Source: a virus
DNA: 64,000 nt
IMG/VR virus record: IMGVR_UViG_3300046514_000653
Location: 1 to 64,000 of that record
Direction: 5' to 3' (one strand)
This document shows, piece after piece, positions 13,538-21,721 of this stretch (positions are counted from its first letter, which is position 1; each line of letters starts with the position of its first letter). The notes under the pieces are model-generated. The model saw nothing but the letters and a program-made list of their open reading frames with translations, made no database searches and was not told the origin of the DNA. The position numbers and the translations under genes were made by a program.

Positions 13538-15184
13538 ATGCTTGAAGACCTTACGCCAGCAGACCTAGGATTGCCGAAGAAGTTCACCGAGTTCCGGCCG
13601 ATTCAGGACTCCATGGTCCAGTTCGGGCTCTACGGTCAGAACGACAGGATCAGAAGAGTCCATGCGCTCGGCGTACCCCCTGGAGGCGGCAAGTCGGTGG
13701 GCGCCCACGCAATTGGCCGGCTGAGCGGTGGGAAGTATGCAGTGTTGACGGTCTCACTGAGTCTCTCCGATCAATATCTTGACGACGGGTTTGCGGTGAC
13801 CGACATCCGCGGCAAGAAAAACTACACGTGCTTTGCCGAGCCCGAACAAATGGGCATGAAGTTTACCGAGCCGCTCAATTGTGAGCAAGGGGAGCAGGAG
13901 GATTGTCCTTTTGCCGGGAGCGGGGATTGTCATTATCACGCGTGGGTGGGAGTAGCGAAGGAAGATCAATTCGGAATCAGTTCTAACTATCAGTACTGGA
14001 TGAGCGCCAGAAGAAATCGCGCGGCTCTTGAGGAAGAAGGCGGCGGCAATCCGATTCAAATGTTGATCGGAGATGAAGCTCACCTCATCCCTGGCGAGCT
14101 GAGCAGACATCTCGGCGCTTGGTTCTCCTCCAATACGCTGCAGTCCTTAGGTGGAGAAGCGTACCGGCACGCGCTAGGAGAGACCAAAGGCGGGGAATGG
14201 GGAAAGGTGGGTGTAGGCTGGCTCAACGCGCTGGGCAGCGCCTGTGCAAGAGCGGACAGCATCCTGGCAGAGATTGCGGATGAGTACGGAAGTGTTTATT
14301 TAGCCAATAAGAAGAGCGCGGAGTACAGGAAGCTCGACAAGATCAGGGATGCGCTCATCAGAGTTGTAAGACACGGCGGGGATAACAACTGGATTTGGCA
14401 TTGGGAAGGGAAAGGGATTAAGTTCGATTGCATCTGGCCGCGGCTGTATGCGGAGCAGTATTTGTGGCAAGGGATACCACGGATCGTGCTCATGTCCGCG
14501 ACGCTCCGTCCGAAGACGCTGAACATGCTTGGGATCAAAAGCGGGGAGAGATGGTTTAAAGAGTGGCCGAGAGTGTTTCCTGCGCACTACACGCCGATCT
14601 ACTGGGTGCCGACCGGACGGATGGGGAAGAAGGCGAGTGAGGATGAACGCGGGAAGAGTGTAGAACGGTTTGACGAGATCTTTGCGCTTTGGGGTGAGGG
14701 GGCGGGGAAGAAGGGGATCGTCCACGTGCCGAGCTATGACCTGGCTGTGTGGATGCGGGATCGGAGCAGGTTTGGAAGGAAGATGATTCTCAATGAAAAA
14801 GGGGAGGTGGGCGGGCAGACAAGAGCGGCGACGGAGTACAGAGAGAAGAAAGGTGCGTGTGCTCTTGTCAGCCCGAGCTTTACAACCGGGTATAACTTTC
14901 CTGATGAAGAGTGCGAATGGATTCACATCCCAAAGTTACCCTGGCCGTACAAAGGCGATCCGGTGGTGCAGGCAAGATGCGCGGATGATGAGACGTATTA
15001 CAATTCCGAGACCATGCAGCAATTGGTCCAGAGTTGTTTCCGCGGAACAAGGCACGACCGGGATAAATGCACGGTGATTATCACTGATGACGCAATCGGT
15101 GGATTTAGATGGTATGCGAAGGAGTACGCGCCACAGTATTTCAAGATCATGGAGAGGGCGGAAGTACCGAGACCAAGAGGCTAG
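13538..15184 (+). CDS. DinG/XPD-type superfamily 2 helicase, 548 aa
   Basis: PPGGGKS at 47-53 is Walker A and GDEAH at 178-182 is the DEAH box. Between them four cysteines (about 98, 115, 123, 131) match the arrangement that holds a 4Fe-4S cluster in XPD, DinG and Rad3 helicases. The C-terminal half has SPSFTTGYNFP and QQLVQSCFRGTRHDRD, which fit motifs V and VI. It would unwind DNA 5'-3' in phage replication or recombination. Length is shorter than DinG. It follows the macro gene by 12 bases. Confidence 0.75.
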   Translation: MLEDLTPADLGLPKKFTEFRPIQDSMVQFGLYGQNDRIRRVHALGVPPGGGKSVGAHAIGRLSGGKYAVLTVSLSLSDQYLDDGFAVTDIRGKKNYTCFAEPEQMGMKFTEPLNCEQGEQEDCPFAGSGDCHYHAWVGVAKEDQFGISSNYQYWMSARRNRAALEEEGGGNPIQMLIGDEAHLIPGELSRHLGAWFSSNTLQSLGGEAYRHALGETKGGEWGKVGVGWLNALGSACARADSILAEIADEYGSVYLANKKSAEYRKLDKIRDALIRVVRHGGDNNWIWHWEGKGIKFDCIWPRLYAEQYLWQGIPRIVLMSATLRPKTLNMLGIKSGERWFKEWPRVFPAHYTPIYWVPTGRMGKKASEDERGKSVERFDEIFALWGEGAGKKGIVHVPSYDLAVWMRDRSRFGRKMILNEKGEVGGQTRAATEYREKKGACALVSPSFTTGYNFPDEECEWIHIPKLPWPYKGDPVVQARCADDETYYNSETMQQLVQSCFRGTRHDRDKCTVIITDDAIGGFRWYAKEYAPQYFKIMERAEVPRPRG

Positions 15185-15194
15185 AGGCTAACAA

Positions 15195-15452
15195 ATGAGC
15201 GACAGAAAACAATACCCGGATGTCAAAAGCTCTGTAGTGAAAGGAGATGTGATCAGTTTATTTCGTGATAACGACACACGCACATACAGACTGTTTGTAA
15301 GTAAGGAATGGAAAGAGATTCCTCCAAATAAATTTTCATTTGACAGATGTGAGTGTTGTGACCTTTCACTTGAGGATCTCCGTCAGTTGTCGGCACGTAT
15401 CGATGAAATTGTTTTAGCACATGAGGAATGGCGTCCTTTAGAAGACGATTGA
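15195..15452 (+). CDS. small hypothetical protein, 85 aa
   Basis: The N-terminal part looks like beta structure (VKGDVISLFRDND, TYRLFVSKEWKEI), a CECC sits near residue 53, and an acidic helix ends the protein. No family is recognised. It is AT-richer than its neighbours. The end overlaps the -35 box of the next promoter. Confidence 0.5.
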   Translation: MSDRKQYPDVKSSVVKGDVISLFRDNDTRTYRLFVSKEWKEIPPNKFSFDRCECCDLSLEDLRQLSARIDEIVLAHEEWRPLEDD

Positions 15453-15478
15453 CTTTGTTATACGACATACACTATACT
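15449..15478 (+). promoter_or_regulatory. leaderless promoter
   Basis: TTGACT (15449-15454) and TATACT (15473-15478) are spaced by 18 bp. The ATG at 15486 comes 7 nt after the -10 box and there is no SD, so a leaderless transcript is predicted. The spacer contains the recurring CATACAC string. Confidence 0.7.
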
Positions 15479-15485
15479 TCACCTC

Positions 15486-15704
15486 ATGGCTGAGAATCGG
15501 GTGCGGGAATCGCACCGTAAATCAAATGGGAAAAGTAAGCAGCCGGTGGAGAAAGCCGTGAAACCGCGGAATAAGATTTTCGCATTACGGCTCAGTCCGG
15601 AAGAATTCAAGCTGTTGTCTAACAGAGCCAGGAAGAGTCAGTCGAGTAGTCTCTCGGCTTATCTTCGTGGCCTTGCTGGGCTCAGCGAGACGGCGGCGGT
15701 GTAA
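15486..15704 (+). CDS. ribbon-helix-helix regulator, 72 aa
   Basis: After a basic, disordered N-terminus (about 30 residues) comes KIFALRLSPEEFKLLSNRA...SSLSAYLRGLA, a strand-helix-helix order typical of MobC or CopG-type DNA-binding proteins. It has its own leaderless promoter. The 15705-15816 gap that follows has the near-repeat GTTGTAGTT/TTGTAGTT and the SD (CAGGAGA) of the next gene. Confidence 0.6.
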   Translation: MAENRVRESHRKSNGKSKQPVEKAVKPRNKIFALRLSPEEFKLLSNRARKSQSSSLSAYLRGLAGLSETAAV

Positions 15705-15816
15705 GAGGCAAGAACAGACAAGGGAGTACCACCCAAGTCAGAGGTTGTAGTTAAGAGTTTGTAGTTGAAAGTAGTTCATTCGTTCGAATTTCAAAACAGG
15801 AGAATCGGAAAGACAA

Positions 15817-16758
15817 ATGGCAAGAGCAGGATTTGCACCAGAACAGACAAAGCTCGGCGGAAGTAATTTCAAATTTGCAGCAGGCAAAGGTGAGATTATC
15901 AACGCCGAGGTTGGACTGGATACAGGCGGCGGCGATGAATTGAAGTGCGGAATGTTCCTCACCTTCCAGCGGCTGGACAAGGATTGGAACGCAACCGAAG
16001 AAGAGCCGGTGACCGAGTTCTTGAGCTTCGGCAAAACGCACTTCATCAAGGACGGGGATGAGGTTGAGCTGTTCCATCCCGGCCAAGCGAAGGGTCCGGA
16101 CGATGATGACCCGAAAGATCTCGGCCGCGAGGAATCGGCGATGGGCAATTGTCTCTGGTCCGGAGACGAGACGTTCATGATCGACAAACGCAGCAAGTCG
16201 GCGATCTTCGGGGAGAGTCTGGTCAAGCACGGCTTCCCGAGCGACAAACTGAACGGGTACATGCCCAATCTGATCGGGATCAAGGCGGAGTTTTACCAAG
16301 CGCCGCAACAGAAGCAAGAGGGGAAAGAGTACAAGAACGACCCGACCTGCATTTCGGTGAAAGAGAAGTTGATTCAGCCCGGCAAGACGGCAGGGAAAAC
16401 TACTGCGGCTGGAAAGACCGCGGCTGGAAAGCCTGCTGCGTCCGCGGCTAGCGGTAAGGTGAATGGCAAGGCGGCGGAGGGTAGCGACGCGGGCGGCAGT
16501 GAGGTTGAGGGCAGGGCTGAAGAGCTGTTGCTGATCCTCAAGAAGAAGCTGTCGTCTGCCGATGACGGTGTTGTCGTGGATCGGGCGAAGGTGAGCACGC
16601 AATTGCTCATGCTCTTCCCGAAGGAGAAGATTGGACCGGCTGTCAGTAAGCCGATCCAGGTGTTGTTCAAGAACGATGCATGGCTCACTCAGATGGCTGA
16701 GAAGCACGGCTTCGGCGTGGACGATACGCAGTTTGCATTCCCGCAGTTGGAGGGGTAG
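15817..16758 (+). CDS. probable single-strand DNA-binding type recombination protein, 313 aa
   Basis: The first about 190 residues look like a beta-rich domain: GEIINAEVGLDTGGGDELKC ... FLTFQRLDKDW ... FLSFGKTHFI, then SAIFGESLVKHGFPSDKLNG and a GIKAEFYQAP strand. I recall this layout from phage proteins in recombination modules that behave like SSBs. A Lys-Gly-Ala linker (about 190-225) precedes a helical C-terminal domain (about 228-310). Its neighbours, an exonuclease and a Sak4-like ATPase, support a role on single-stranded DNA. The assignment is by order and pattern only. Confidence 0.5.
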   Translation: MARAGFAPEQTKLGGSNFKFAAGKGEIINAEVGLDTGGGDELKCGMFLTFQRLDKDWNATEEEPVTEFLSFGKTHFIKDGDEVELFHPGQAKGPDDDDPKDLGREESAMGNCLWSGDETFMIDKRSKSAIFGESLVKHGFPSDKLNGYMPNLIGIKAEFYQAPQQKQEGKEYKNDPTCISVKEKLIQPGKTAGKTTAAGKTAAGKPAASAASGKVNGKAAEGSDAGGSEVEGRAEELLLILKKKLSSADDGVVVDRAKVSTQLLMLFPKEKIGPAVSKPIQVLFKNDAWLTQMAEKHGFGVDDTQFAFPQLEG

Positions 16759-16810
16759 GTGTAAGAGCTTGGCCTGGACGGTTAAGTAAGACCAGTCTAG
16801 GTTAAGGAAG

Positions 16811-16841
16811 CGGGCGGCGTGCCTCGAACACTCGCCGCCCG
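16811..16841 (+). terminator. GC-rich hairpin, likely terminator
   Basis: CGGGCGGCG (16811-16819) pairs with CGCCGCCCG (16833-16841) around a 13-nt loop, followed by TAACTTTTAG. The stem is strong but the T-run is short, so it may only weaken transcription past the SSB-like gene. Confidence 0.55.
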
Positions 16842-16876
16842 TAACTTTTAGTGAAAGAGCAAGGGAGAGCAGTCTG

Positions 16877-17092
16877 ATGAAGCGGACATTGCGGGAGCAA
16901 TCATTAAAGACGCGCTCCGAACGTTCAGCGGCGGCAATTTACAGGTATAGGAATCTTACGAACGATAAGGATTCCACGTCTATATTTTTCGCGCTTCACA
17001 ATGCCGTTATGGCAGGTTGGCGCATGGCCCAGCGGGACCTAAAGAAAGGCGCTCCTGTAGTCACTACCCTAAAGAAGAATAAGAAAAACTAG
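16877..17092 (+). CDS. small basic hypothetical protein, 71 aa
   Basis: Basic and helical with lysine-rich ends and a middle segment IFFALHNAVMAGWRMAQRDL. No family recognised. The TAG stop is embedded in an exact CTAGTAACTAG copy (17089-17099), and a second imperfect palindrome GTAGTCACTAC lies 20 bases upstream. Confidence 0.55.
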   Translation: MKRTLREQSLKTRSERSAAAIYRYRNLTNDKDSTSIFFALHNAVMAGWRMAQRDLKKGAPVVTTLKKNKKN

Positions 17093-17099
17093 TAACTAG
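17089..17099. repeat. palindrome CTAGTAACTAG, exact
   Basis: Overlaps the TAG stop of the small gene at 16877, upstream of the exonuclease gene. Confidence 0.8.
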
Positions 17100-17116
17100 G
17101 AATTCAAATCCCACCC

Positions 17117-17806
17117 ATGCCCACTCTCCTCTCCTGTCGCGACATCAAAATATCTTTCGCCGATCTTTACAAACGATCACCAATCACACGACCTAAAGAT
17201 CCACTCGAACGTTATCCCGGTGCTCATCAGTCCGATATCCTTACATACTGCGCGGTCATTGCGAAATACCTCAAGCCCGGCGAGAAGCTGGAAGAGGACA
17301 TGCCAGAGCGAATGCTCATGGGCCTTATGTTCGAGGAGTTCTTTTTCTCGCTACTGCTTGCCATCGTCGAGTTAGAAATGGCTTGGCAACCGGGAGAGAA
17401 AGTAGAGGATGAGATCGCTTGTAACTGCGACGGGATCGGATGGTTGAAAGAAACGTTTGTACTCGAAAAGCCTAAAGACGGAAAGCTTAAATGGCTGATT
17501 GCCGAGTATGCGATTTGGGAAACGAAGTGTACGGAGAAAAAGGCGCGAACGGCTGAAGAGTTTTTGCAGGAGTTCGTGTACATGCAGCAGGGGCGGTCGT
17601 ACTGTAAGACGTACGGCTGTAATGTAGTCCGCTGGATCATCTGGTTTTACCGCGGGAATTACGACGGGAAGGGACCGGTGTGCAGAGAGTACACTGTGCA
17701 TTTCAGTGATAAGGAGATCGAGGATACTTGGACGATGATGAAAAAGAATAAGGACGATGCAATGGAGTACAAGAAACAAATGGAAGCGAAGGGGACTGCC
17801 GCGTGA
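17117..17806 (+). CDS. PD-(D/E)XK exonuclease, Cas4/RecB-like, 229 aa
   Basis: The catalytic pattern is visible: D105 in CNCDGIGWL, then WETKC with E135-x-K137 after a strand, and a downstream helix with Q157/Q158 and Y162 (YMQQGRSYCKTYG), the Qxxx-Y motif of RecB/Cas4 exonucleases. It would resect DNA ends to expose single strands. Cysteines (C102, C104, C138, C163, C168) raise the possibility of a Cas4-like iron-sulfur cluster, though the usual N-terminal Cys spacing is not evident. It is coupled to the next gene by a GTGA overlap and belongs with the Sak4-like ATPase. Confidence 0.7.
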   Translation: MPTLLSCRDIKISFADLYKRSPITRPKDPLERYPGAHQSDILTYCAVIAKYLKPGEKLEEDMPERMLMGLMFEEFFFSLLLAIVELEMAWQPGEKVEDEIACNCDGIGWLKETFVLEKPKDGKLKWLIAEYAIWETKCTEKKARTAEEFLQEFVYMQQGRSYCKTYGCNVVRWIIWFYRGNYDGKGPVCREYTVHFSDKEIEDTWTMMKKNKDDAMEYKKQMEAKGTAA

Positions 17807-18042
17807 CTAAAGACGAGATGCTTCGCGCGGAAATCCACCTAAATTCTCCAATCATGTTCTCTGCTGAGAATCTCCATCGTGATTTAAAGCTAGCGATGGA
17901 GTACATCAAAGAACAGCAACAATACATCGACGGTTGCAAAGAGATTCTAATTGAAGCTGGCATTGAACCGCATGCCTTGCTTGCTGTTGTTGTTACGCGT
18001 GCCGCCAACGAGATTAAGACATATAGAAAGAGGACGGCGTGA
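17803..18042 (+). CDS. small helical hypothetical protein, 79 aa
   Basis: All-helical, with AENLHRDLKLAMEYIKEQQQYID in the middle. GTG start within the previous stop and a GTGA overlap with the following ATPase, so it is expressed together with the recombination pair. Possibly an accessory subunit; no family recognised. Confidence 0.55.
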   Translation: MTKDEMLRAEIHLNSPIMFSAENLHRDLKLAMEYIKEQQQYIDGCKEILIEAGIEPHALLAVVVTRAANEIKTYRKRTA

Positions 18043-19064
18043 GAACTGTACCAGTGCCAGCGAGTAAAAAACCGGGATCGGGATCGACAGGATCAAGCTC
18101 CTCGTCCTCCTCGTCCTCTTCCACACGTCCTACACCTGCCGGCGACAGGCTCCAGATGGGGCTGGCTGACGTTACCGATGAAGAAGCCACTGGTCCCATC
18201 TGCATCGGAATGTACGCGCCTCCAGGGGCCGGGAAGAGTCGTTTTATCGGGACGGCGAAGGGGAAGATTGGAGTCCTGGCGCTGGAAAGTAAGACGAAGA
18301 AATCTGTGACTGCCTCTGCACGCGAGTTTGGGCGCCGGGTGGTCATGCCGAAGATTAAGGGTGAAGAGGTGAATCTCATCCGCGTCGCCAATCCAGTGTT
18401 GTTCTCCAGCATTCCAAAGACGTGCATTGTCGTCGGCGATTCCGCACACGTCGGTTGGAGCGCGGGGAAGATTCAGGATGAGATGCAGAGGATTGCGGAT
18501 ACAATCACGATTGACGGAGATCCACCGTACTGTTGCCAGCGGCATTACTCGCGGTGGAGTGTGAATCGCGTGAAGTACTTCGGGTACATGATGCTGGAAG
18601 ACCCGGATATCAACACGATCTGCATTGACCCGTTCGGCAGCTTTGTCGAAGATGTGAGCTATGCGAACTACGGGCTCAGTGGTGTGATCGACCCGAAGGA
18701 GTTTGGCTTTGCTCCGCGGGAAGACTTTCTGAAGGAGATCAGAGAGTTCCTGAATGTCATCACACAGAAGCACACGATTCTCACGCATCACGCAAAACCT
18801 CAATGGGTGGATAATAAGCCGACGAGCAAGTGGGAATTGGACGGGAAGTTCTCGAAGATCGGGCATTATGTCAATGTCATGGTCGAGCTGAAGCAGGATA
18901 AGAAGAAAGCGATTGGGGAGGGGAGGTATAGTTTGGTGGTCAATGACTGCCAGGATAATATCGGGTTGATCAGCAAGGACCCGATTCTGTTTGATGAAGA
19001 TATTACGTTCACCAATCTGGCCGTGCAGGTCAGAGAGGGAACAGAACCAGAGGAGTGGGAATGA
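18039..19064 (+). CDS. Sak4-like RecA-fold ATPase, 341 aa
   Basis: YAPPGAGKSRFI at 59-70 is Walker A; a hydrophobic strand ending in Asp (INTICIDPFGSF, about 197-208) is Walker B; ILTHHAKPQ near residue 248 fits the third motif of the AAA_24/Sak4 group. Such proteins help anneal or pair single strands in phage recombination. The N-terminus is disordered with an uninterrupted run of at least ten serines (about 19-28) coded by a TCC/TCG repeat. GTG start overlapping the upstream stop. Confidence 0.7.
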   Translation: MRTVPVPASKKPGSGSTGSSSSSSSSSSTRPTPAGDRLQMGLADVTDEEATGPICIGMYAPPGAGKSRFIGTAKGKIGVLALESKTKKSVTASAREFGRRVVMPKIKGEEVNLIRVANPVLFSSIPKTCIVVGDSAHVGWSAGKIQDEMQRIADTITIDGDPPYCCQRHYSRWSVNRVKYFGYMMLEDPDINTICIDPFGSFVEDVSYANYGLSGVIDPKEFGFAPREDFLKEIREFLNVITQKHTILTHHAKPQWVDNKPTSKWELDGKFSKIGHYVNVMVELKQDKKKAIGEGRYSLVVNDCQDNIGLISKDPILFDEDITFTNLAVQVREGTEPEEWE

Positions 19065-19231
19065 ACAAGAAATTGACTATTCTCATGCCGGATGAAGTAA
19101 AAGAACAAGGAGTGCTGACCAAAAAGGATCTGGAGCAGACAATTAAAGCTCTAAGGTATTGTGATCTTGACAGGATTGCAGACAAGTTCGAGATTCAATT
19201 GAAGAAGTTTACAAAAGGGGCGACACATTGA
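19061..19231 (+). CDS. very small hypothetical protein, 56 aa
   Basis: An ATG inside the preceding stop (ATGA) opens a 56-codon frame: MNKKLTILMPDEVKEQG, then helices KKDLEQTIKALRYCD and ADKFEIQLKKF. It ends by overlapping the TTG of the next gene. Position, coupling at both ends and the protein-like composition support it; no function known. Confidence 0.55.
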   Translation: MNKKLTILMPDEVKEQGVLTKKDLEQTIKALRYCDLDRIADKFEIQLKKFTKGATH

Positions 19232-19512
19232 ACTTTCGCGCAACTTTACTTGGCCTGCCTGTTAAGGACCCGGCCAATCCACCTAAGCCACAGGTGATTC
19301 ATTCAAACAGCATGGAGGATGTACAGGCGTGGACTAACGCACAACTGGGAATGTTCCCAAAGTGCTGGGTGGTTGTGGATAAGCAGGAGTGGAAGCCGCT
19401 GTTGATCATGCGCGGCGTGGAGGTGTTGTTAGACACAGATACAGGGACGTTTAAGCAGATCCCAGGATTGCCAGGACTTCCACAGAGCCCACAGGTCCCA
19501 AAGATTCCTTAA
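19228..19512 (+). CDS. hypothetical protein, possibly truncated by a stop, 94 aa
   Basis: The TTG start overlaps the previous stop with an AAAGGGG upstream. The product has WVVVDKQEWKPLLIMRGVEVLLD in its middle and a proline-rich end. The frame stays open after the TAA (19510-19512) for 26 more codons encoding a lysine-arginine-rich tail (PGKRKKRKARAQQAMKNKRK) and closes with a TGA at 19591 that overlaps the next ATG. That tidy second ending suggests a recent nonsense change or stop readthrough. Confidence 0.55.
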   Translation: MNFRATLLGLPVKDPANPPKPQVIHSNSMEDVQAWTNAQLGMFPKCWVVVDKQEWKPLLIMRGVEVLLDTDTGTFKQIPGLPGLPQSPQVPKIP

Positions 19513-19589
19513 GCTCCAAATCCAGGGAAGCGCAAGAAGAGGAAGGCCAGAGCACAACAGGCAATGAAGAACAAACGGAAGAAACAGAT

Positions 19590-19754
19590 ATGAAGCGCAA
19601 CGATCCAAACGAACGGTGTGGATACTGCGGCGGTCCGCACGCAGAAGCTGTATGTCCTAAGACCTGGAAGGGTCAAATTGCCGCTCGCGATCTACGCTGT
19701 ACCTATTGCGGCAGCACAGAACATGATTACGACAGTTGTCCAAAGCACGCCTGA
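19590..19754 (+). CDS. two-knuckle zinc protein, 54 aa
   Basis: The product holds two zinc knuckles: CGYCGGPHAEAVC (C-x2-C-x3-H-x4-C) and CTYCGSTEHDYDSC (C-x2-C-x4-H-x4-C), the second a perfect match to the retroviral-type knuckle that binds single-stranded nucleic acid. The ATG at 19590 overlaps a TGA of the preceding frame and the TGA stop overlaps the ATG of the nuclease gene by one base (TGATG). A small accessory to the neighbouring XPF-type nuclease is a reasonable guess. Confidence 0.65.
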   Translation: MKRNDPNERCGYCGGPHAEAVCPKTWKGQIAARDLRCTYCGSTEHDYDSCPKHA

Positions 19755-20686
19755 TGATCTTCCTCGATCGTCGCGAGCCTCCTGAACTAGCCGAAGCCAT
19801 CCGCAAACATGGCGTGGAGGTAGAGCACGGACCGCACATTGAATTCGAGGACGGGGATATAGTCTTTGAAGGGAACGGCGAGAAGGGGCCGGGGGCGATG
19901 ATTGCGATTGAACGCAAGAAACTCACAGACCTGGTCAACTGCATGAAGGATCGGCGGCTCGCCGGCAAGCAACTCCGCGGGCTCCAACGCACGTACGATT
20001 ACATCTTCCTGCTTTGTGAAGGCATGTGGAGATGTGCCGAGGACGGCAGTGGAAGCATTGAGGTGTTTGGCGTCGAGAAGAAAAAGATCAAGGGGAACTG
20101 GGTGAGTAAGCGTGGCTGGGTGCCGTATTACAGTCACGTGGATAAGCGCAGTGTGAATCATCGCCAGATCACCAGCTTCATCCACAGCTTGTCTCTCCGC
20201 GGCCGGACGAAAAGTACAGGTGAAGCGTTCAGGTTGATCAGGACGGCAGGGCTAGAAGAAAGTGCTGCGTGGATTGTCAGCCTCTACTACAACTTCACCG
20301 AGAAAGAATGGGGGCAGCACCACGCACACGATCAGATCTACTCCCCGATCCCGCCAAAAGGGCATGGGTATGAGTGGGGCAAGGTGCATGGACATAACAC
20401 GAAATACAGCCGGGCGGTGATGGCGGCGAACGGAGATCCGACTACAGTGTGGCGAGCCGCAGCGCAGTTGCCAGGGGTGGATAGACGAGCGACGGACGTA
20501 GCGGCTGCGTTCAGGACGATTCGCGGGATGGCATTGGCGGGATTGGAGCCAGGGTTGAGGCGGAGAGTCGAGCGGTGGTTTGCTGACAATCCTAGCGCGG
20601 CCGTGGACGCGTGGATGGAGTTGGATGGGTTTGGGATAGTGAAGGCGGAAGCAGCGGTAAGAGCGATTGCGGTAGAGGGGGCGTAG
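19754..20686 (+). CDS. XPF/ERCC4-type structure-specific nuclease, 310 aa
   Basis: The N-terminal domain has the ERCC4 core: D5 in MIFLDRREP, GD at 34-35, and IAIERKKLTDL with E53-RKK-D59, the ERKxxxD catalytic motif. The C-terminus (about 222-305) contains two helix-hairpin-helix elements (LPGVDRRATDVAAAF, LDGFGIVKAEAAVRAI), as in XPF/MUS81. The enzyme would cut branched DNA during recombination or repair. The ATG at 19754 is chosen over a TTG at 19736 because it overlaps the previous stop in TGATG. Confidence 0.75.
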   Translation: MIFLDRREPPELAEAIRKHGVEVEHGPHIEFEDGDIVFEGNGEKGPGAMIAIERKKLTDLVNCMKDRRLAGKQLRGLQRTYDYIFLLCEGMWRCAEDGSGSIEVFGVEKKKIKGNWVSKRGWVPYYSHVDKRSVNHRQITSFIHSLSLRGRTKSTGEAFRLIRTAGLEESAAWIVSLYYNFTEKEWGQHHAHDQIYSPIPPKGHGYEWGKVHGHNTKYSRAVMAANGDPTTVWRAAAQLPGVDRRATDVAAAFRTIRGMALAGLEPGLRRRVERWFADNPSAAVDAWMELDGFGIVKAEAAVRAIAVEGA

Positions 20687-20695
20687 GGAGTAAGT

Positions 20696-21088
20696 ATGAA
20701 AGCTAAGACCTGGAGATGTTTCCATTGCAACGAAGTCTTTCGCTCGCGCAAATCTGCATGGCTGCACTTCGGGCCGGATGACGATTGTGAGAAGCTCCCA
20801 CCTGCTTGCATCGATCCTCTGCGTAAGGATGAAAAGACCCGGTTGTCAGAGTTAAGAGAGGCGCAAGATTACGCTTTTCAATGCCAGGAAAAGGCTAGTG
20901 AGTTTGAAGACAAATTGGATGATGCAATGCGCGAGCTGGCTGAGTTCAAGCGCCTCTCCAACTGCTCTTCCTCAAACGAGCTGCGCAACTGGCTAGACAT
21001 TCAAAACGGACGCGTCGCTGTAGCCGATGCGCTCACAGAAGGTTTTAAAAAGGCCGACCCAAGATTGGCTGCGAAGATCATAGGATAG
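20696..21088 (+). CDS. zinc finger plus coiled-coil protein, 130 aa
   Basis: Residues 7-31 (WRCFHCNEVFRSRKSAWLHFG...C) form a C2H2/C2HC-type finger, with the CxxC...AxxHFG pattern that I recall from small phage proteins. A long charged helix follows (about 45-90, LSELREAQDYAFQCQEKASE), probably a coiled coil. DNA-binding or adapter role likely; function unknown. Confidence 0.65.
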   Translation: MKAKTWRCFHCNEVFRSRKSAWLHFGPDDDCEKLPPACIDPLRKDEKTRLSELREAQDYAFQCQEKASEFEDKLDDAMRELAEFKRLSNCSSSNELRNWLDIQNGRVAVADALTEGFKKADPRLAAKIIG

Positions 21089-21170
21089 TGATAGGTTCAA
21101 ACTAGATGAGTGAGGATAGATACATTTGTGCGACCAACGCACGTTTCGATGAAAGCGGGAAGAATACCCA

Positions 21171-21425
21171 TTGGCAAAGTCAGGAAAACAACTCCTGCTC
21201 GCCCGGATACGCGAGCGGTTGGATGCGCCCCGGCAGGTGGCGCCTGTAACTGAAATTAAACCGAAGCAACAAAGGAAAGTGAGGAAGATTCAGGATCTGC
21301 AGAAGATCATGCCGCTAAGAGCTACGCAGTCTCGACGGCTGACAGAAGAAGAGTTGAAGGAGGTACGGAAGCAGGCGAGAATGGAGCATGATGCGTTCTA
21401 CGGCCTGGAGCGTAAAGTATGGTAA
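21171..21425 (+). CDS. small basic hypothetical protein, 84 aa
   Basis: Basic and helical (LLLARIRERLD, EEELKEVRKQARMEHDAFYGL). TTG start with GGGAAG about ten bases upstream. The gap before it (21089-21170) contains an ATG at 21106 opening a frame of about 47 codons in another register; I do not call it. No family recognised. Confidence 0.5.
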   Translation: MAKSGKQLLLARIRERLDAPRQVAPVTEIKPKQQRKVRKIQDLQKIMPLRATQSRRLTEEELKEVRKQARMEHDAFYGLERKVW

Positions 21426-21703
21426 CACAATGCGTAGATTGTGATCATATTGAACTTTCAATAAACCCAGCGTGCGGTTGCGCATGTCATACAAAGGAGA
21501 AACCAATGAAGGAATCAATCTTACAGTTCTTTGCCTATGCTCACTTGCCGGATCATTTGCAGGCAGTCAGTATACACTTCCATGAACTTGCACATAGAAT
21601 TGCGGTTGAGCTACCACGCAATCCTGAGCGCACAGTAGCTCTCCGTAAACTACTTGAAGCTAAGGATGCGGCTGTTCGAGCCGTGCTCTTCAAGGACGTA
21701 TAG
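21419..21703 (+). CDS. candidate Acb2/Tad1-type cyclic nucleotide sponge, 94 aa
   Basis: Residues 30-94 read FFAYAHLPDHLQAVSIHFHELAHRI, then ELPRNPERTVALRKLLEAKDAAVRAVL. The helix-turn-helix hairpin with the P-x-ERTxALxKLxEAxxxA pattern resembles the Acb2/Tad1 hairpin of phage proteins that soak up cyclic oligonucleotides and block CBASS or Thoeris signalling; this is from memory of the family. Residues 1-29 are a cysteine-rich extension (CVDC...CGCACH). An internal ATG at 21506 has an excellent AAAGGAGA six bases upstream, so a 65-aa hairpin-only product may be the main or a second form. Confidence 0.6.
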   Translation: MVTQCVDCDHIELSINPACGCACHTKEKPMKESILQFFAYAHLPDHLQAVSIHFHELAHRIAVELPRNPERTVALRKLLEAKDAAVRAVLFKDV

Positions 21704-21721
21704 TACACATACACTTTGTTG

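Noticed and set aside
15770-15800. tRNA-like T-arm string GTTCGAATTTC
   Set aside because: No acceptor or anticodon arms could be drawn around it.
15751-16707. 318-codon open frame antisense to the SSB-like gene
   Set aside because: Leucine- and arginine-rich shadow of a GC-biased gene, with no SD or neighbours in that direction and no recognisable motif.
18093-18866. 257-codon antisense frame over the Sak4-like gene
   Set aside because: No start signal; the sense gene has clear ATPase motifs.
21106-21249. short ATG frame of about 47 codons overlapping the gene at 21171
   Set aside because: Weak SD and out of frame with a better-supported gene.
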